This document shows positions 42,342 to 51,373 of a stretch of 64,000 nucleotides of DNA, in pieces. Source of the DNA: an uncultured Bacteroidia bacterium (GTDB lineage Bacteria > Bacteroidota > Bacteroidia > Bacteroidales > UBA932). The notes below the pieces were generated by a model. It was not told where the DNA came from. It searched no databases and saw only the letters and a list, made by a program, of their open reading frames with translations. Position numbers and translations under genes: made by a program. Location: positions 22,368-86,367 of the forward strand of contig CADCHE010000010.1 of NCBI GenBank assembly GCA_902801205.1, given 5' to 3'. Each line of letters starts with the position of its first letter. The stretch's first letter is position 1.

Positions 42342-43928
42342 TTATTTCTTTCCGTATTTCGAAAAGGCGGAAGCAATCTGCGACTTCTTTGCCGGGCAGG
42401 TTTCCTGCAAGCTTTTGCAGAAGGCGGAGGCATCCTGCACATCCTGCCCGAGCGCAGCACAGATCTGGGCGCGGGTAACACCCGCCTTCTCCACTTCCGT
42501 CAGGATCTGCGGACGGAACCAGTGGGACTCACCGGCATGATGTTCTTTCCCGTAACGGTCTTTGTACAAGGCGTTTTCCAGATAATAAGCCCACATCTCC
42601 GCCACCTCGCAGAGTCCGGCATTCTCGCCGTTTCCGGTTCCGTACGGGGAAGTCGTGGCAAAATACGAGAAGAGGACATACCGGGCGAAACGGTTCCAGT
42701 AGGCGGCCCCTGCTTTCTGGAAGTGCGACGCATGCGCCATCTCGTGCACCGTATCGAAATACAGGCCGGCATAGTCGCCGATCTTCCCCTTGCAGCCGAT
42801 CGTGATGTCCGGCGAGAAGAAGGCCAACACCAGCCGGGTAACGCCCAAATACTTGGAAGCCAAGTCCGTATCGACCATGGCGCCATGGTGGAGCATCAGT
42901 GCACAGGAAGGATTCATGAAGTTGAGGGTCCAGAAACGGAGATTGGACACGGGTACCGCAATGCCGCTTTCCCGGCACATCATGTAATAGTCGTAGGCGG
43001 CGTTGTTGACGACGCACCGTCGCCAGAGCGTACCGTCGGAGGACGCGTCGACGGTCACGTCCAACCCTTGCGCGGGTCCTTTCCCGAGCGACGATGAGGA
43101 AGCCTGGACGAGCAGGAGGTTCAGCCCGATCTTGAAACCGAGGGTGTTCTTGAACTTGAGATGATAATGCGGCTTCGCGGAGAATTTCGCGGACAAGGAG
43201 TAGTTCCCTTTCGCGTCGGTATAGGCCGACGATGTCTTGAGCAGCGTATTCGCCGTCACCTTCACGCCGGATACACCGACCGTCTTGCGCCCGGACGTGC
43301 CGGTGTCGACAATCGTGATCCGGCCTTCCGGACGCGTTTTCGAGGCCCGTGTCCCGGATTCGAGCAGGTCCCCGTTGCCGGTCATCTCAAAGGCGGCGCG
43401 CTCGACGGCGTCCCAGTCCGCCTCACCGGCCGCACGCGTCAAGGATGCACTGCCCGGGAAGCAACACTTGCCCAGGACCTCATAGGGAATACCTTCCGGG
43501 AACGCGAAGCCGACCGGAACGACGGCATACTGCCAGGTGATCCGGTCTTCCGGCAGGGACGGGTCATGGTACCAGTCGCCGTCCGAGAGGATTTCATAAT
43601 CCAGCGGATAGTCGAACAGGTCGATGTCCGTTTCCTCCAGGCGCGCCAGGTCTTCGGGACCGGCGGGCAGGAAGCGGACGTACAGGTCGGTCGGTTCGAC
43701 ACGGATACCGGAACGGGTCGGATAGACCGCTTCATAGGCACGCCGGACATTCTCTACGAGATAGGGACTGTCCAAGTGCTTTCCAAGCGTAACTTGACGG
43801 AGGGTGGCGGCACCTTCCGTGCGGACGGAGGAAGCGCGCCACGGCGCAGGGGCGACCGGCGAGCCGGTCTCTTTGTTGCACGACGCGAGAACGAGCAGCG
43901 GCAACAACCATTTGAAGAACCTTTTCAT
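42342..43928 (-). CDS. Secreted lipoprotein with HExxH metallopeptidase-like domain
   Basis: ATG at 43928 gives 528 residues; a TTG two codons upstream is less likely. The N-terminus MKRFFKWLLPLLVLASC has a lipobox (LLVLAS-C, Cys17). A carboxypeptidase-regulatory-like beta-sandwich follows (VSGVKVTAN and SAYTDAKGNYSL, about 225-255). Farther on is VHEMAHASHF, a zinc-type HExxH motif, followed about 40 residues later by LCEVAEMWAYYLEN, where a Glu could be the third ligand as in gluzincins. I do not recognise a named family. It is divergent from a secreted phosphatase and ends before tRNA-Leu. Confidence 0.75.
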   Translation of the reverse strand: MKRFFKWLLPLLVLASCNKETGSPVAPAPWRASSVRTEGAATLRQVTLGKHLDSPYLVENVRRAYEAVYPTRSGIRVEPTDLYVRFLPAGPEDLARLEETDIDLFDYPLDYEILSDGDWYHDPSLPEDRITWQYAVVPVGFAFPEGIPYEVLGKCCFPGSASLTRAAGEADWDAVERAAFEMTGNGDLLESGTRASKTRPEGRITIVDTGTSGRKTVGVSGVKVTANTLLKTSSAYTDAKGNYSLSAKFSAKPHYHLKFKNTLGFKIGLNLLLVQASSSSLGKGPAQGLDVTVDASSDGTLWRRCVVNNAAYDYYMMCRESGIAVPVSNLRFWTLNFMNPSCALMLHHGAMVDTDLASKYLGVTRLVLAFFSPDITIGCKGKIGDYAGLYFDTVHEMAHASHFQKAGAAYWNRFARYVLFSYFATTSPYGTGNGENAGLCEVAEMWAYYLENALYKDRYGKEHHAGESHWFRPQILTEVEKAGVTRAQICAALGQDVQDASAFCKSLQETCPAKKSQIASAFSKYGKK

Positions 43929-43956
43929 AGTCAAAGTGTTTTTTATCGTTACTCCG

Positions 43957-43964
43957 CAAAGTTA
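43957..43964 (-). promoter_or_regulatory. -7 element of the lipoprotein gene promoter
   Basis: On the - strand TAACTTTG matches TAnnTTTG, 29 bases before the lipoprotein start. A weak TTTC about 18 bases upstream is the best -33 candidate. Confidence 0.55.
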
Positions 43965-44020
43965 GAGGAGGTTATCCGTAGGTTGAAATGTTCAACGGAT
44001 AAAATCAAAAAAGAGCCGCC

Positions 44021-44052
44021 TTTGTGATTTATGGGTGGTTTTCGTATCTTAG
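44021..44052 (+). promoter_or_regulatory. Promoter of the histidine phosphatase gene
   Basis: TTTG at 44021-44024, a 20-base spacer and TATCTTAG at 44045-44052 closely fit the Bacteroidota promoter. The -7 element is 21 bases upstream of the start codon. Confidence 0.7.
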
Positions 44053-44073
44053 CGAAAAGAAAAAAGATCAAGA

Positions 44074-45423
44074 ATGAACTGTTCCACCACCTTCAGGATC
44101 CGCAAGGCTGCCGTCCTGGCAGCCCTCTTCCTCGCCGCCACCATGGCACTCCATGGACAGACATACCAGGAGAAACTCCGGGAAAACCGGGAGCGAGCCT
44201 CCGCCGAATACCATTATTATGAAGCCGTCGCCGAGCCTGTCTCCCCTGCTCCGAAAGGGTACAAGCCCTTTTACATCAGCCACTACGGCAGGCACGGATC
44301 ACGCTACCTCACCAGCGGCAGCTACTTCGCCAAAGCCCGCGCCGGCCTGGATACCGCCGCAGGGAAAGGCCTGCTGACCGAAGAGGGGAAGCTGGTGTTA
44401 CGGCAACTGGACACCCTGATGGAAGAGCACGAGGGCATGTACGGGATGCTTACCCGCAGGGGAGCGGAAGAGCACCGGGGCATCGCACGGCGGATGGAAG
44501 CGCGTTTCCCGCGTGTCTTCTCCGGGAAAGAAGGCCGCAACCAAGTCGAATGCGTCTCCAGCTACTGGCCGCGCTGCCTGGTCAGCATGGCCAATTGCAC
44601 GGAAGGGCTGCAGGAGAAGACGGAAGGACTGGCTTTCACCTTCATCACCGGACCGAAATACCTGGACTATATCAGCATGGACCTGGACACCAAGGAACTG
44701 AGCAAACGTTCGAAAGCCTTCGAGCGCCGGATCGCCCACTTCCTACCGTCCCCCGACCGGCTCTATGCGGCTCTGTTCACGGACCCTGAGGCGGCCAGGA
44801 CGCTGATCGGAGATACGGATGCCTTCGTCAAGTCGCTTTTCGATGCGGCGACGATCAGTCCGAACACCGAAGCGCACCCGGACCTGTTCGCCCACTTCAC
44901 CGACGACGAACTGGCCGGACTCTGGATCCGGAAAAACAACCGGATGTATTACCGCTACGGCATCTCGGCGGAGGAAGGCGACTTCGTCCGGGCGATCGCC
45001 AAACCGTTGATCCACGATATCATAGAGAAAGCCGACGCAGCCCTCCAAGACGGCAGTGAAAGGGCTGCGGACCTGCGGTTCGGCCACGACGTGGGCCTGC
45101 TGCCGCTGGTCGGGACGATCGGCATTGAAGGCATGCAGGAGCATTTCCCGTCCGAAAACGTGCACACCCACTGGTTTGCTTTCGACATGGTGCCGATGGC
45201 CTCCAACCTGCAGATGGTCTTCTTCCGCAACAAGCGTGGGCACGTCCTCGTCCAGCTCCTGTACAACGAGCGCGAGACTTCGATCCCCGCCCTGCCGGCC
45301 GCAACCGGGAATTTTTACGACTGGAACGTCCTGCGCGCGTATCTGAAAGCCCTGGAAACAGCGATCCCCGACGACAACATCGTCAGGGATACCGAAAAAA
45401 AGCAGCGCTCAGGGGTCGCCTGA
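44074..45423 (+). CDS. Secreted histidine phosphatase, MINPP/phytase-like (branch 2)
   Basis: The 449-residue protein has a signal peptide (hydrophobic 12-26, cleavage probably near Ala25-Gln29). SHYGRHGSRYLTSGSYF holds the RHGxRY phosphate motif (Arg73-His74), and FGHDVGLLPLVGTIG the His338-Asp339 proton donor. Together these define branch-2 histidine acid phosphatases. Bacteroidota members resemble multiple inositol polyphosphate phosphatase and release phosphate from phytate in the periplasm or in vesicles. Its own promoter lies just upstream. Three bases separate its stop from that of deoC. Confidence 0.88.
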   Translation: MNCSTTFRIRKAAVLAALFLAATMALHGQTYQEKLRENRERASAEYHYYEAVAEPVSPAPKGYKPFYISHYGRHGSRYLTSGSYFAKARAGLDTAAGKGLLTEEGKLVLRQLDTLMEEHEGMYGMLTRRGAEEHRGIARRMEARFPRVFSGKEGRNQVECVSSYWPRCLVSMANCTEGLQEKTEGLAFTFITGPKYLDYISMDLDTKELSKRSKAFERRIAHFLPSPDRLYAALFTDPEAARTLIGDTDAFVKSLFDAATISPNTEAHPDLFAHFTDDELAGLWIRKNNRMYYRYGISAEEGDFVRAIAKPLIHDIIEKADAALQDGSERAADLRFGHDVGLLPLVGTIGIEGMQEHFPSENVHTHWFAFDMVPMASNLQMVFFRNKRGHVLVQLLYNERETSIPALPAATGNFYDWNVLRAYLKALETAIPDDNIVRDTEKKQRSGVA

Positions 45424-45426
45424 CCG

Positions 45427-46320
45427 CTAGAAATACGTCACGGTCTTCTGCTCGATCGCAGACATGAGCGCATTCGCAAGCCGGCTCACGCCGAAGCGGA
45501 ACAAGTCTTTGCAGAGCCATTCCTCACCGAGCACCGTCTTCACGATCGAATAATAGCAGACGGCGTCTTTCGCCGTGGAAATACCACCGGCGGCCTTGAA
45601 TCCCACCTTGCGGCCGGTCCGCTGCTCGAAGAGGCGGATGCACTCGCACATGACATAGGCCGCCACGGGGGTCGCGTTGACGCTCACCTTTCCCGTCGAG
45701 GTCTTGATGAAATCGGCTCCCTCTTCCATGGCCAGGAAGGCTGCAGCCGCGATCCGCTCATGACTCACAAGCAGGCCGGTCTCGAGGATGACCTTGAAGA
45801 CGACCTTGCGTCCGCATGCCGCTGCAGCGGCATCCACTGCGGCACGCATCGTGCGGATTTCCGTGCGGGCGGTTTCCTCGTCACCGTCCAGGAAAGCCCC
45901 CAGGTCGAGGACGATGTCGATCTCATCGGCGCCACCCTGCACGGCCAGTTCGCATTCGCGCGCCTTCACCTCGAGGAAACTCTGCGAGGAGGGGAAGCAG
46001 CCGGCCACCGTCGTGACATGCACGCCGGGCACCTGCAACGCATCCCGCACGACGGACGCGAAGTTGGGATACACGCAGATCGAAGCCGGAAGCGGGTAAG
46101 ACGGATAATCCTTCGCAAAGGCGTTGACCTTCGAAACCAGCTTGCGGACGGACGAGGGCGTGTCCTGCGTCTGCAGCGTCGTGATGTCCATCAGGGAGAG
46201 GCAGCGCGTCAGCACGTCGGCGGACGTAACATCGTCGATGCCGGCGGCAATCATCTCAAGGCGCTTTCCGATCTGCTCCTCGTCGGGCGTATAGCCATAC
46301 TTTTCCAGTAATTCCAACAT
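45427..46320 (-). CDS. deoC: Deoxyribose-phosphate aldolase
   Basis: The 297-residue class I aldolase splits deoxyribose-5-phosphate to glyceraldehyde-3-phosphate and acetaldehyde. GGADEIDIVLDLGAFLDGDE, VVFKVILETGLL and ADFIKTSTGKVSVNATPVA give the catalytic Asp and the two Lys, including the Schiff-base Lys in KTSTGK. The N-terminal 45 residues extend beyond the short form. It follows the radical SAM gene by 14 bases. Confidence 0.95.
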   Translation of the reverse strand: MLELLEKYGYTPDEEQIGKRLEMIAAGIDDVTSADVLTRCLSLMDITTLQTQDTPSSVRKLVSKVNAFAKDYPSYPLPASICVYPNFASVVRDALQVPGVHVTTVAGCFPSSQSFLEVKARECELAVQGGADEIDIVLDLGAFLDGDEETARTEIRTMRAAVDAAAAACGRKVVFKVILETGLLVSHERIAAAAFLAMEEGADFIKTSTGKVSVNATPVAAYVMCECIRLFEQRTGRKVGFKAAGGISTAKDAVCYYSIVKTVLGEEWLCKDLFRFGVSRLANALMSAIEQKTVTYF

Positions 46321-46334
46321 ATTTTTATGATTTA

Positions 46335-47090
46335 TCAGTCGTTGATCTGTATATCGAATCCTTCTTCCAGGAGCGGACGCACCAGGGTGCGCATCTGTTC
46401 GGCGGTAAACGCTTCCAGTCCCTGCGCAGGCGCCTCGCGGGCCAGCGTATAAACCATCACCTTGCGGGGATGCAGGTCGCGGACCACGTCCATCCAGGGC
46501 AGGAGGACCTCCGGCGCAGAAGAATCGAAGCCCGGTCCCCGCAGGAACATGGTCTGAAGGATGAAATCCCCTTCGAAGCGGCGCATTCCGGCGACGACGT
46601 CTGCAACGCGGTAACGTCCCTGCGGCCTGTTGACCACCCGGACGGAGGCGTCGTCCGCCGCGTCGAGTTTCAGGATCGGGTTGTCTACCTTGCGCAGGGC
46701 GGCGAAGACGGCCGGATCGTCCAGCCGCGTGGCATTGCTCAGGACGGAGACCTTCGCCTCCGGATAGAGCCGGTCGCGCAGCGAAAGCGTGATGTCGACA
46801 ATCGAGGGGAAGGCCGGATTGAGCGTCGGTTCGCCGTCACCGGAGAAGGTGATGGAGTCGATCCGCTCCCCTCCCTCTCGGCATGCACGCAGCTTGGCTT
46901 CCAGGGCAATGCGCAGTTCTTCCGCAGTGGGAATCCGCGTATCCCCGCGCCCGTCTTTGTTCCACCCGCATTCACAGTAGATGCAGTCGAAATTGCAGAG
47001 CTTTCCTTTCTCCGGGAGCAGGTTGATGCCCAGGGAAGATCCCAGCCGCCGAGAATGGATGGGGCCGAATACCAGTGTCTCGCGCATCAT
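46335..47090 (-). CDS. Radical SAM protein
   Basis: The 251-residue protein has CNFDCIYCECGW (C-x3-C-x2-C, the iron-sulfur cluster site) after FGPIHSRRLGSSLGINLLP. DSITFSGDGEPTLNPAFPSI follows, with the GGE-like SAM-binding strand. This N-terminus (SRRLGSSLGINLLP-x3-K) is seen in short uncharacterised radical SAM enzymes of many anaerobes. It overlaps the amidohydrolase gene by four bases. The substrate is unknown. Confidence 0.88.
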   Translation of the reverse strand: MMRETLVFGPIHSRRLGSSLGINLLPEKGKLCNFDCIYCECGWNKDGRGDTRIPTAEELRIALEAKLRACREGGERIDSITFSGDGEPTLNPAFPSIVDITLSLRDRLYPEAKVSVLSNATRLDDPAVFAALRKVDNPILKLDAADDASVRVVNRPQGRYRVADVVAGMRRFEGDFILQTMFLRGPGFDSSAPEVLLPWMDVVRDLHPRKVMVYTLAREAPAQGLEAFTAEQMRTLVRPLLEEGFDIQIND

Positions 47091-48274
47091 ATCACCCGCT
47101 CGGAATAACTTTCGTCCGTCAGGCGCCCGGAAGCGTCCATTCCGCCGATCCGGACAATGCCGGGACGTTTGCCAGGAGCCAGGGAGCCGAATACGGTATC
47201 TTTCTTCAGGAATCGCGCGCCGTTCAGGCAGGCCCAGTGCAGGAGTTCGTCCAGTTCCAACACGGGGAAATGCTGCTGCAGGCAGCGCAGTTCCGCGACG
47301 ATGTCAAGGTCGTCGTTGCTGGACAGGGAGTCCGTTCCGACGGTAAGGGTCAGCCCGTTCGCACGCATCAGGGGAACCGGCGGCAGGGCGTCGTGGATAT
47401 ACAGGTTGGACAGCGGACAGAGGGCGATGAACGGATGCAGGAGCGCCTCCTTCAGGGCGTCGATTCCGTCCTGCTCCAGGCAGACTTCATGGACGAGCAG
47501 GACGTTCTCCTCCACGGGGAAGGGATGTACGGACTGCAGGCGGTCCAGGAAGTACCGGAGGGAAGATGCGCCCGTCACGGGAGGGACGCTCATCCCGGCC
47601 GCACGGCGGTTCTCCCACATCGGGCCCGAGCCCGACCGGAGCATTTCCTCTTCCTGGGGCGTCTCCTCGCTATGGTAGGAAAGAAACCCCGAGCGGAGTC
47701 CCTCCGCCGAGGCCGCGGAAAGGAGTTCCGGGCTCATCGTGTAGCAGGCATGCGGTGTCGGAGCGGCGTCCAGCCCGAAGGACCAGGCCTCGCACTCGAG
47801 GGAACGGACGGAAGCGATTACGTCCGCGCAATCCTCCGGTTCCGTGCCGAAAACTTCAAGGAAGGTACGCGTATACATCGGGGATGCCTGCTTGACGGCG
47901 AAAGAATCCGGTCCGTTGCTGATGTCCGCCATCGCGGTGACGCCACGGTGCCACATCACGTCCATCCAGTGCCGGATGGATGCGATCCGCTCCTCCCGGG
48001 AGCAGGTGTCGCGCAAGGCGTTGATCTGGTCGATGAAGCCGGCCATGCCCGTTCCGCGGCGGAAAAGGCCACGCATGTAGGACAGTTCAGCATGGCAGTG
48101 CGTATTCACAAAGCCGGGTACGACCGCCCCGTCGAAGAAACAAGGCTCCGCAGCGATGTCGGGGCTCGTTCCGACAGCCGTCACCGTCCCGTCGGGGCGG
48201 TATTCCACGAATCCGTTCCGGATGGGCGCATGCCCGTCAAGGGGATAGACGTATGTCGCAGCGATCCGGTTCAT
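47087..48274 (-). CDS. Amidohydrolase-family metal-dependent deaminase/hydrolase
   Basis: ATG at 48274 (one base after the previous stop) gives 395 residues; a start at 48304 would overlap. FVNTHCHAELSYMRGLF supplies the HxH metal ligands. GFLSYHSEETPQEEEML and LLVHEVCL give further His ligands, and LTVGTDSLSSNDDLDIVAEL gives the Asp of the chlorohydrolase/cytosine-deaminase-like branch. Relatives deaminate nucleosides or aminofutalosine; no menaquinone genes are nearby to support the latter. It is coupled to the radical SAM gene. Confidence 0.85.
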   Translation of the reverse strand: MNRIAATYVYPLDGHAPIRNGFVEYRPDGTVTAVGTSPDIAAEPCFFDGAVVPGFVNTHCHAELSYMRGLFRRGTGMAGFIDQINALRDTCSREERIASIRHWMDVMWHRGVTAMADISNGPDSFAVKQASPMYTRTFLEVFGTEPEDCADVIASVRSLECEAWSFGLDAAPTPHACYTMSPELLSAASAEGLRSGFLSYHSEETPQEEEMLRSGSGPMWENRRAAGMSVPPVTGASSLRYFLDRLQSVHPFPVEENVLLVHEVCLEQDGIDALKEALLHPFIALCPLSNLYIHDALPPVPLMRANGLTLTVGTDSLSSNDDLDIVAELRCLQQHFPVLELDELLHWACLNGARFLKKDTVFGSLAPGKRPGIVRIGGMDASGRLTDESYSERVI

Positions 48275-48275
48275 C

Positions 48276-48911
48276 TCAAAAACGCTCCAGTTCCTGTTTT
48301 TCATCCAACGTCAGAGACAACGGGACGGTATCCGCCGGGGCTTCTTCCTCTTCCGTGGGCGGATCCAGGCGCTCCGGCCCCCGGTATCGGACGGCAGGTG
48401 CGACGGCGCACGGGAAACGGAATCCCTCTTCTGAAACGGCGAAAGTCATGGTGTCCGCCCGGTAGGCATCGGACAGGAACTCAGTCAGGTAATGCATGTG
48501 TGCGGGCCGGTAGGCGGAAAGGACCTGCGCGATGGAATCCATGTGCTGGCGCCATTTCCGGTCCCGTTCCAGTTCGGCCGAAAGCGCCATCTGCTCCTTC
48601 TTCAGGTCCTTGCCCACGTCACCTATCAGTGTGCCGAAACGGCGCGGATCGCCCAGGTAGTGCGATACCGAGTTCTGGTAATCCGCCAGGGTGTAACCGT
48701 ACTTGGAGAAGATCGCCTCGTAAAAGAGGCTCGTATCCGCTTTCTGGTAAAGGGAAGGCTGCGATTCCAGCCACTGGTCGGCAAGCAGCATGTCCTTGTA
48801 GATCAGGCGCATCTTCGACACGGGAATCACTTTCTCCCCGGATTTTCCGCAGGAGAAAAGCAACGCCGCAGCCAAGACCGCCAGCAGGAGGATATGCCGT
48901 CCGCGCTCCAT
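48276..48911 (-). CDS. DUF4296-domain lipoprotein
   Basis: The 211-residue protein begins with a lipoprotein signal (LLLAVLAAALLFSC, Cys21). The DUF4296 core follows, VIPVSKMRLIYKDMLLADQW and FYEAIFSKYGYTLADYQNSV, and the Pro/Glu-rich tail is probably disordered. This Bacteroidota-specific family often lies beside pheT or the amidohydrolase seen here. Its role is unknown. It follows pheT by six bases. Confidence 0.85.
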   Translation of the reverse strand: MERGRHILLLAVLAAALLFSCGKSGEKVIPVSKMRLIYKDMLLADQWLESQPSLYQKADTSLFYEAIFSKYGYTLADYQNSVSHYLGDPRRFGTLIGDVGKDLKKEQMALSAELERDRKWRQHMDSIAQVLSAYRPAHMHYLTEFLSDAYRADTMTFAVSEEGFRFPCAVAPAVRYRGPERLDPPTEEEEAPADTVPLSLTLDEKQELERF

Positions 48912-48917
48912 GTCCCT

Positions 48918-51359
48918 TTATCGCAAAGCGGCGCCGAACAGGTGCTCGAACGTGGAAAGCAACTTGCCCATCAGGCGTTCCACGTCGGCGTCGGTCAAGG
49001 TCTTCTCGCGGTCCTGCAGCACGAAACTGAGGGCGTACTGCTTCTTGCCGGCAGGGATCTTGTCGCCGCGGTAGACATCGAACAGGGACACCTGCTTGAG
49101 CATCTTCTTCGCGACACGGAAAGCGCTGCGATGCAGGTCGGCATAGGTCACCCCTTCGTCCAGGAGGAGGGCCAGGTCGCGGCGGACTTCCGGGAACCTG
49201 GGCAGTTCCTGGAAGACGACCTTGTCGCGGCGGACCAGTTCAAACAGCGTTTTCCAGTTGATTTCAGCGGCGAACACCGGCATCTTCACGTCGAAACGGG
49301 CCGCCAGGCGGCGGGAGACGGTACCGATGACGGCGAGCGGCGCATGGCTGCCCGGCAGGGAATAGCACAGGCCTTCGCTGAAAAGGTCGTTCGGTACAGG
49401 TGTCGTCTCCAGCTGGTAGATGTCGGCCCCGAAACGACGGAGCAGCAGGTCCAGATACCCCTTGAGCGTGAAGAAACTGCTCTTCCCGGGCTGGACGTTC
49501 CACGATTTCTCCGGCGTACCGGCGATGAAAAGGGCGAAGCAAGGATGCTCCTCATAGCCTTCCAGGGTCGTTCCGTCCTTCTCGGGCAGGCGGCTGTAGA
49601 CGGAGCCGTACTCGAAGAGGCGCATGGCACCGGCCTGCCGGTTGGCGTTGTAGGCGATTACCTCCAGTCCGCCGAACAGGAGCGTCTGGCGCATCACGTT
49701 CAGGTCGGAGCTGAGGGGGTTGACGATCGACACGCACTTCTCCTCAGGATAGGTCACCAGCCCCTTGCAGTAGGCGGAACGGGTCAGGGAGTTGTTCATC
49801 ATCTCCACGAAGCCGTTGGCGGCGAGGAAGTTGGAGATTCCGTTGCGGACCGCCTCCGGCTCGGGTGCCGGCGTGGCGTTCACGGACATCTTCATATGCG
49901 CGGGCAACGGGATGTTGTTGTATCCGTAGATGCGCAGGATCTCTTCGACGACATCGCACTCGCGGGTAACGTCGACCATATAGGAAGGGGCTTCGACGAG
50001 GGCGCCGCCGGGACGCTTCTCGATGAAGTTGTATGTCAGGGCCTCGAGGGTCTTTTCGATCACGTCATGACCGATCTTCTTGCCGATGAAGCGCTCGATC
50101 CGGTCGTAATCCAGTTCGATCCGCCTGCGCTCGTACAACGCCGGGCAGAAGGACGGCACGGGACCTTCGATCGTTCCGCCGGCGGTCTCGACGATCAGCA
50201 GGGCGGCACGCCGGGCGGCGTAGTCGGTCACCAGCGGATCGGCACCGCGCTCGAAGCGGAAAGAGGCATCGGTCTGCAGGGTATGGCGCTTGGAAGTCTT
50301 CCGGATGGAACCCGGGTCGAAATAGGCGCTCTCGATAAAGACGTCGGTGGTTGCCTCCGTGACGCCCGAGACGCTGCCGCCGAAGACGCCGGCGATGCAC
50401 ATCGGGCCTTCCGCGTCGGCGATGACGATGTCTTCCGCAGACAGCGAACGGTCCGTACCGTCCAGCGTGACGATATGCTCCCCTTCCGCGGCACGGCGCA
50501 CGATGACCTTTCCGCCGCGGATCTGGCCCGCGTCGAAGGTATGCAACGGCTGGCCCAGTTCGAAGAGCACGAAGTTGGACACGTCGACGACGTTGTTGAT
50601 CGGTTTGAGGCCGATGGACATCAGTTTCTTCTGGAGCCATTCGGGGGAAGGTCCGACCTTGACCCCGCGGACCGTGACGCCGATGTAGCGGGGCGCGGCA
50701 GAAGCATCCAGCACCTCGAGCGGAACCGGATTGCCGGCAGTGGTGGAAAAGGCCGATACGTCGGGAAGGTGGAAGGATCCCGGCACGTCGTGGACCTGCA
50801 TCCAGGCATAGAGGTCGCGCGCCACACCGATGTGGGACGCAGCGTCGATCCGGTTGGCGGTGATTTCGTATTCGATGACGGCCTCCGTCTTCAGGTGGAG
50901 GTATTCTTTCGCGGGCGTGCCGACAACCGCGTCTTCGGGCAGCACCATGATACCGGCATGGTCGGTACCGATGCCGAGCTCATCCTGCGCGCAGATCATG
51001 CCGAAGGACTCAACGCCGCGGATCTTGGACTTCTTGATCTTGAAATCGCCCGGAAGGACCGTTCCGATGCGGGCGAAAAGGACTTTCTGTCCGGCAGAGA
51101 CATTGGGAGCGCCGCAGACGACCGTCAGGGGCTCTCCGGTGCCGTCATCGACGGTGGTGATGTGGAGATGGTCCGAATCCGGGTGCGGCTCGCAGGTCAG
51201 CACCTGCGCGACGACGACGCCGGCCAGCCCGCCGGGAATCTCTTCCTGTTCGGCGACGCTGTCCACCTCGATACCGATGTCCGTCATCGCGTCGGCCACC
51301 TGCGTCGGCGTGAGTGACGAATCCAGATAATCCTTCAACCAGCTGTAAGAGAGTTTCAT
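48918..51359 (-). CDS. pheT: Phenylalanyl-tRNA synthetase beta subunit
   Basis: The 813-residue subunit begins MKLSYSWLKDYLDSSLTPTQ. An OB-fold tRNA-binding insert follows (VVAQVLTCEPHPDSDHLHIT, about 45-150). Next come the B3/4 editing domain (about 210-390) and the B5 domain. The C-terminal ferredoxin-like anticodon-binding domain ends YALSFVLQDREKTLTDADVE. It pairs with PheS, which is not in the window. It lies 14 bases after ftsY. Confidence 0.97.
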   Translation of the reverse strand: MKLSYSWLKDYLDSSLTPTQVADAMTDIGIEVDSVAEQEEIPGGLAGVVVAQVLTCEPHPDSDHLHITTVDDGTGEPLTVVCGAPNVSAGQKVLFARIGTVLPGDFKIKKSKIRGVESFGMICAQDELGIGTDHAGIMVLPEDAVVGTPAKEYLHLKTEAVIEYEITANRIDAASHIGVARDLYAWMQVHDVPGSFHLPDVSAFSTTAGNPVPLEVLDASAAPRYIGVTVRGVKVGPSPEWLQKKLMSIGLKPINNVVDVSNFVLFELGQPLHTFDAGQIRGGKVIVRRAAEGEHIVTLDGTDRSLSAEDIVIADAEGPMCIAGVFGGSVSGVTEATTDVFIESAYFDPGSIRKTSKRHTLQTDASFRFERGADPLVTDYAARRAALLIVETAGGTIEGPVPSFCPALYERRRIELDYDRIERFIGKKIGHDVIEKTLEALTYNFIEKRPGGALVEAPSYMVDVTRECDVVEEILRIYGYNNIPLPAHMKMSVNATPAPEPEAVRNGISNFLAANGFVEMMNNSLTRSAYCKGLVTYPEEKCVSIVNPLSSDLNVMRQTLLFGGLEVIAYNANRQAGAMRLFEYGSVYSRLPEKDGTTLEGYEEHPCFALFIAGTPEKSWNVQPGKSSFFTLKGYLDLLLRRFGADIYQLETTPVPNDLFSEGLCYSLPGSHAPLAVIGTVSRRLAARFDVKMPVFAAEINWKTLFELVRRDKVVFQELPRFPEVRRDLALLLDEGVTYADLHRSAFRVAKKMLKQVSLFDVYRGDKIPAGKKQYALSFVLQDREKTLTDADVERLMGKLLSTFEHLFGAALR

Positions 51360-51373
51360 ATTATAGTATCTGT

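Noticed and set aside
47087-48274. Amidohydrolase as aminofutalosine deaminase (mqnX)
   Set aside because: The family fits loosely, but no other futalosine-pathway gene is nearby, so only the general family is stated.
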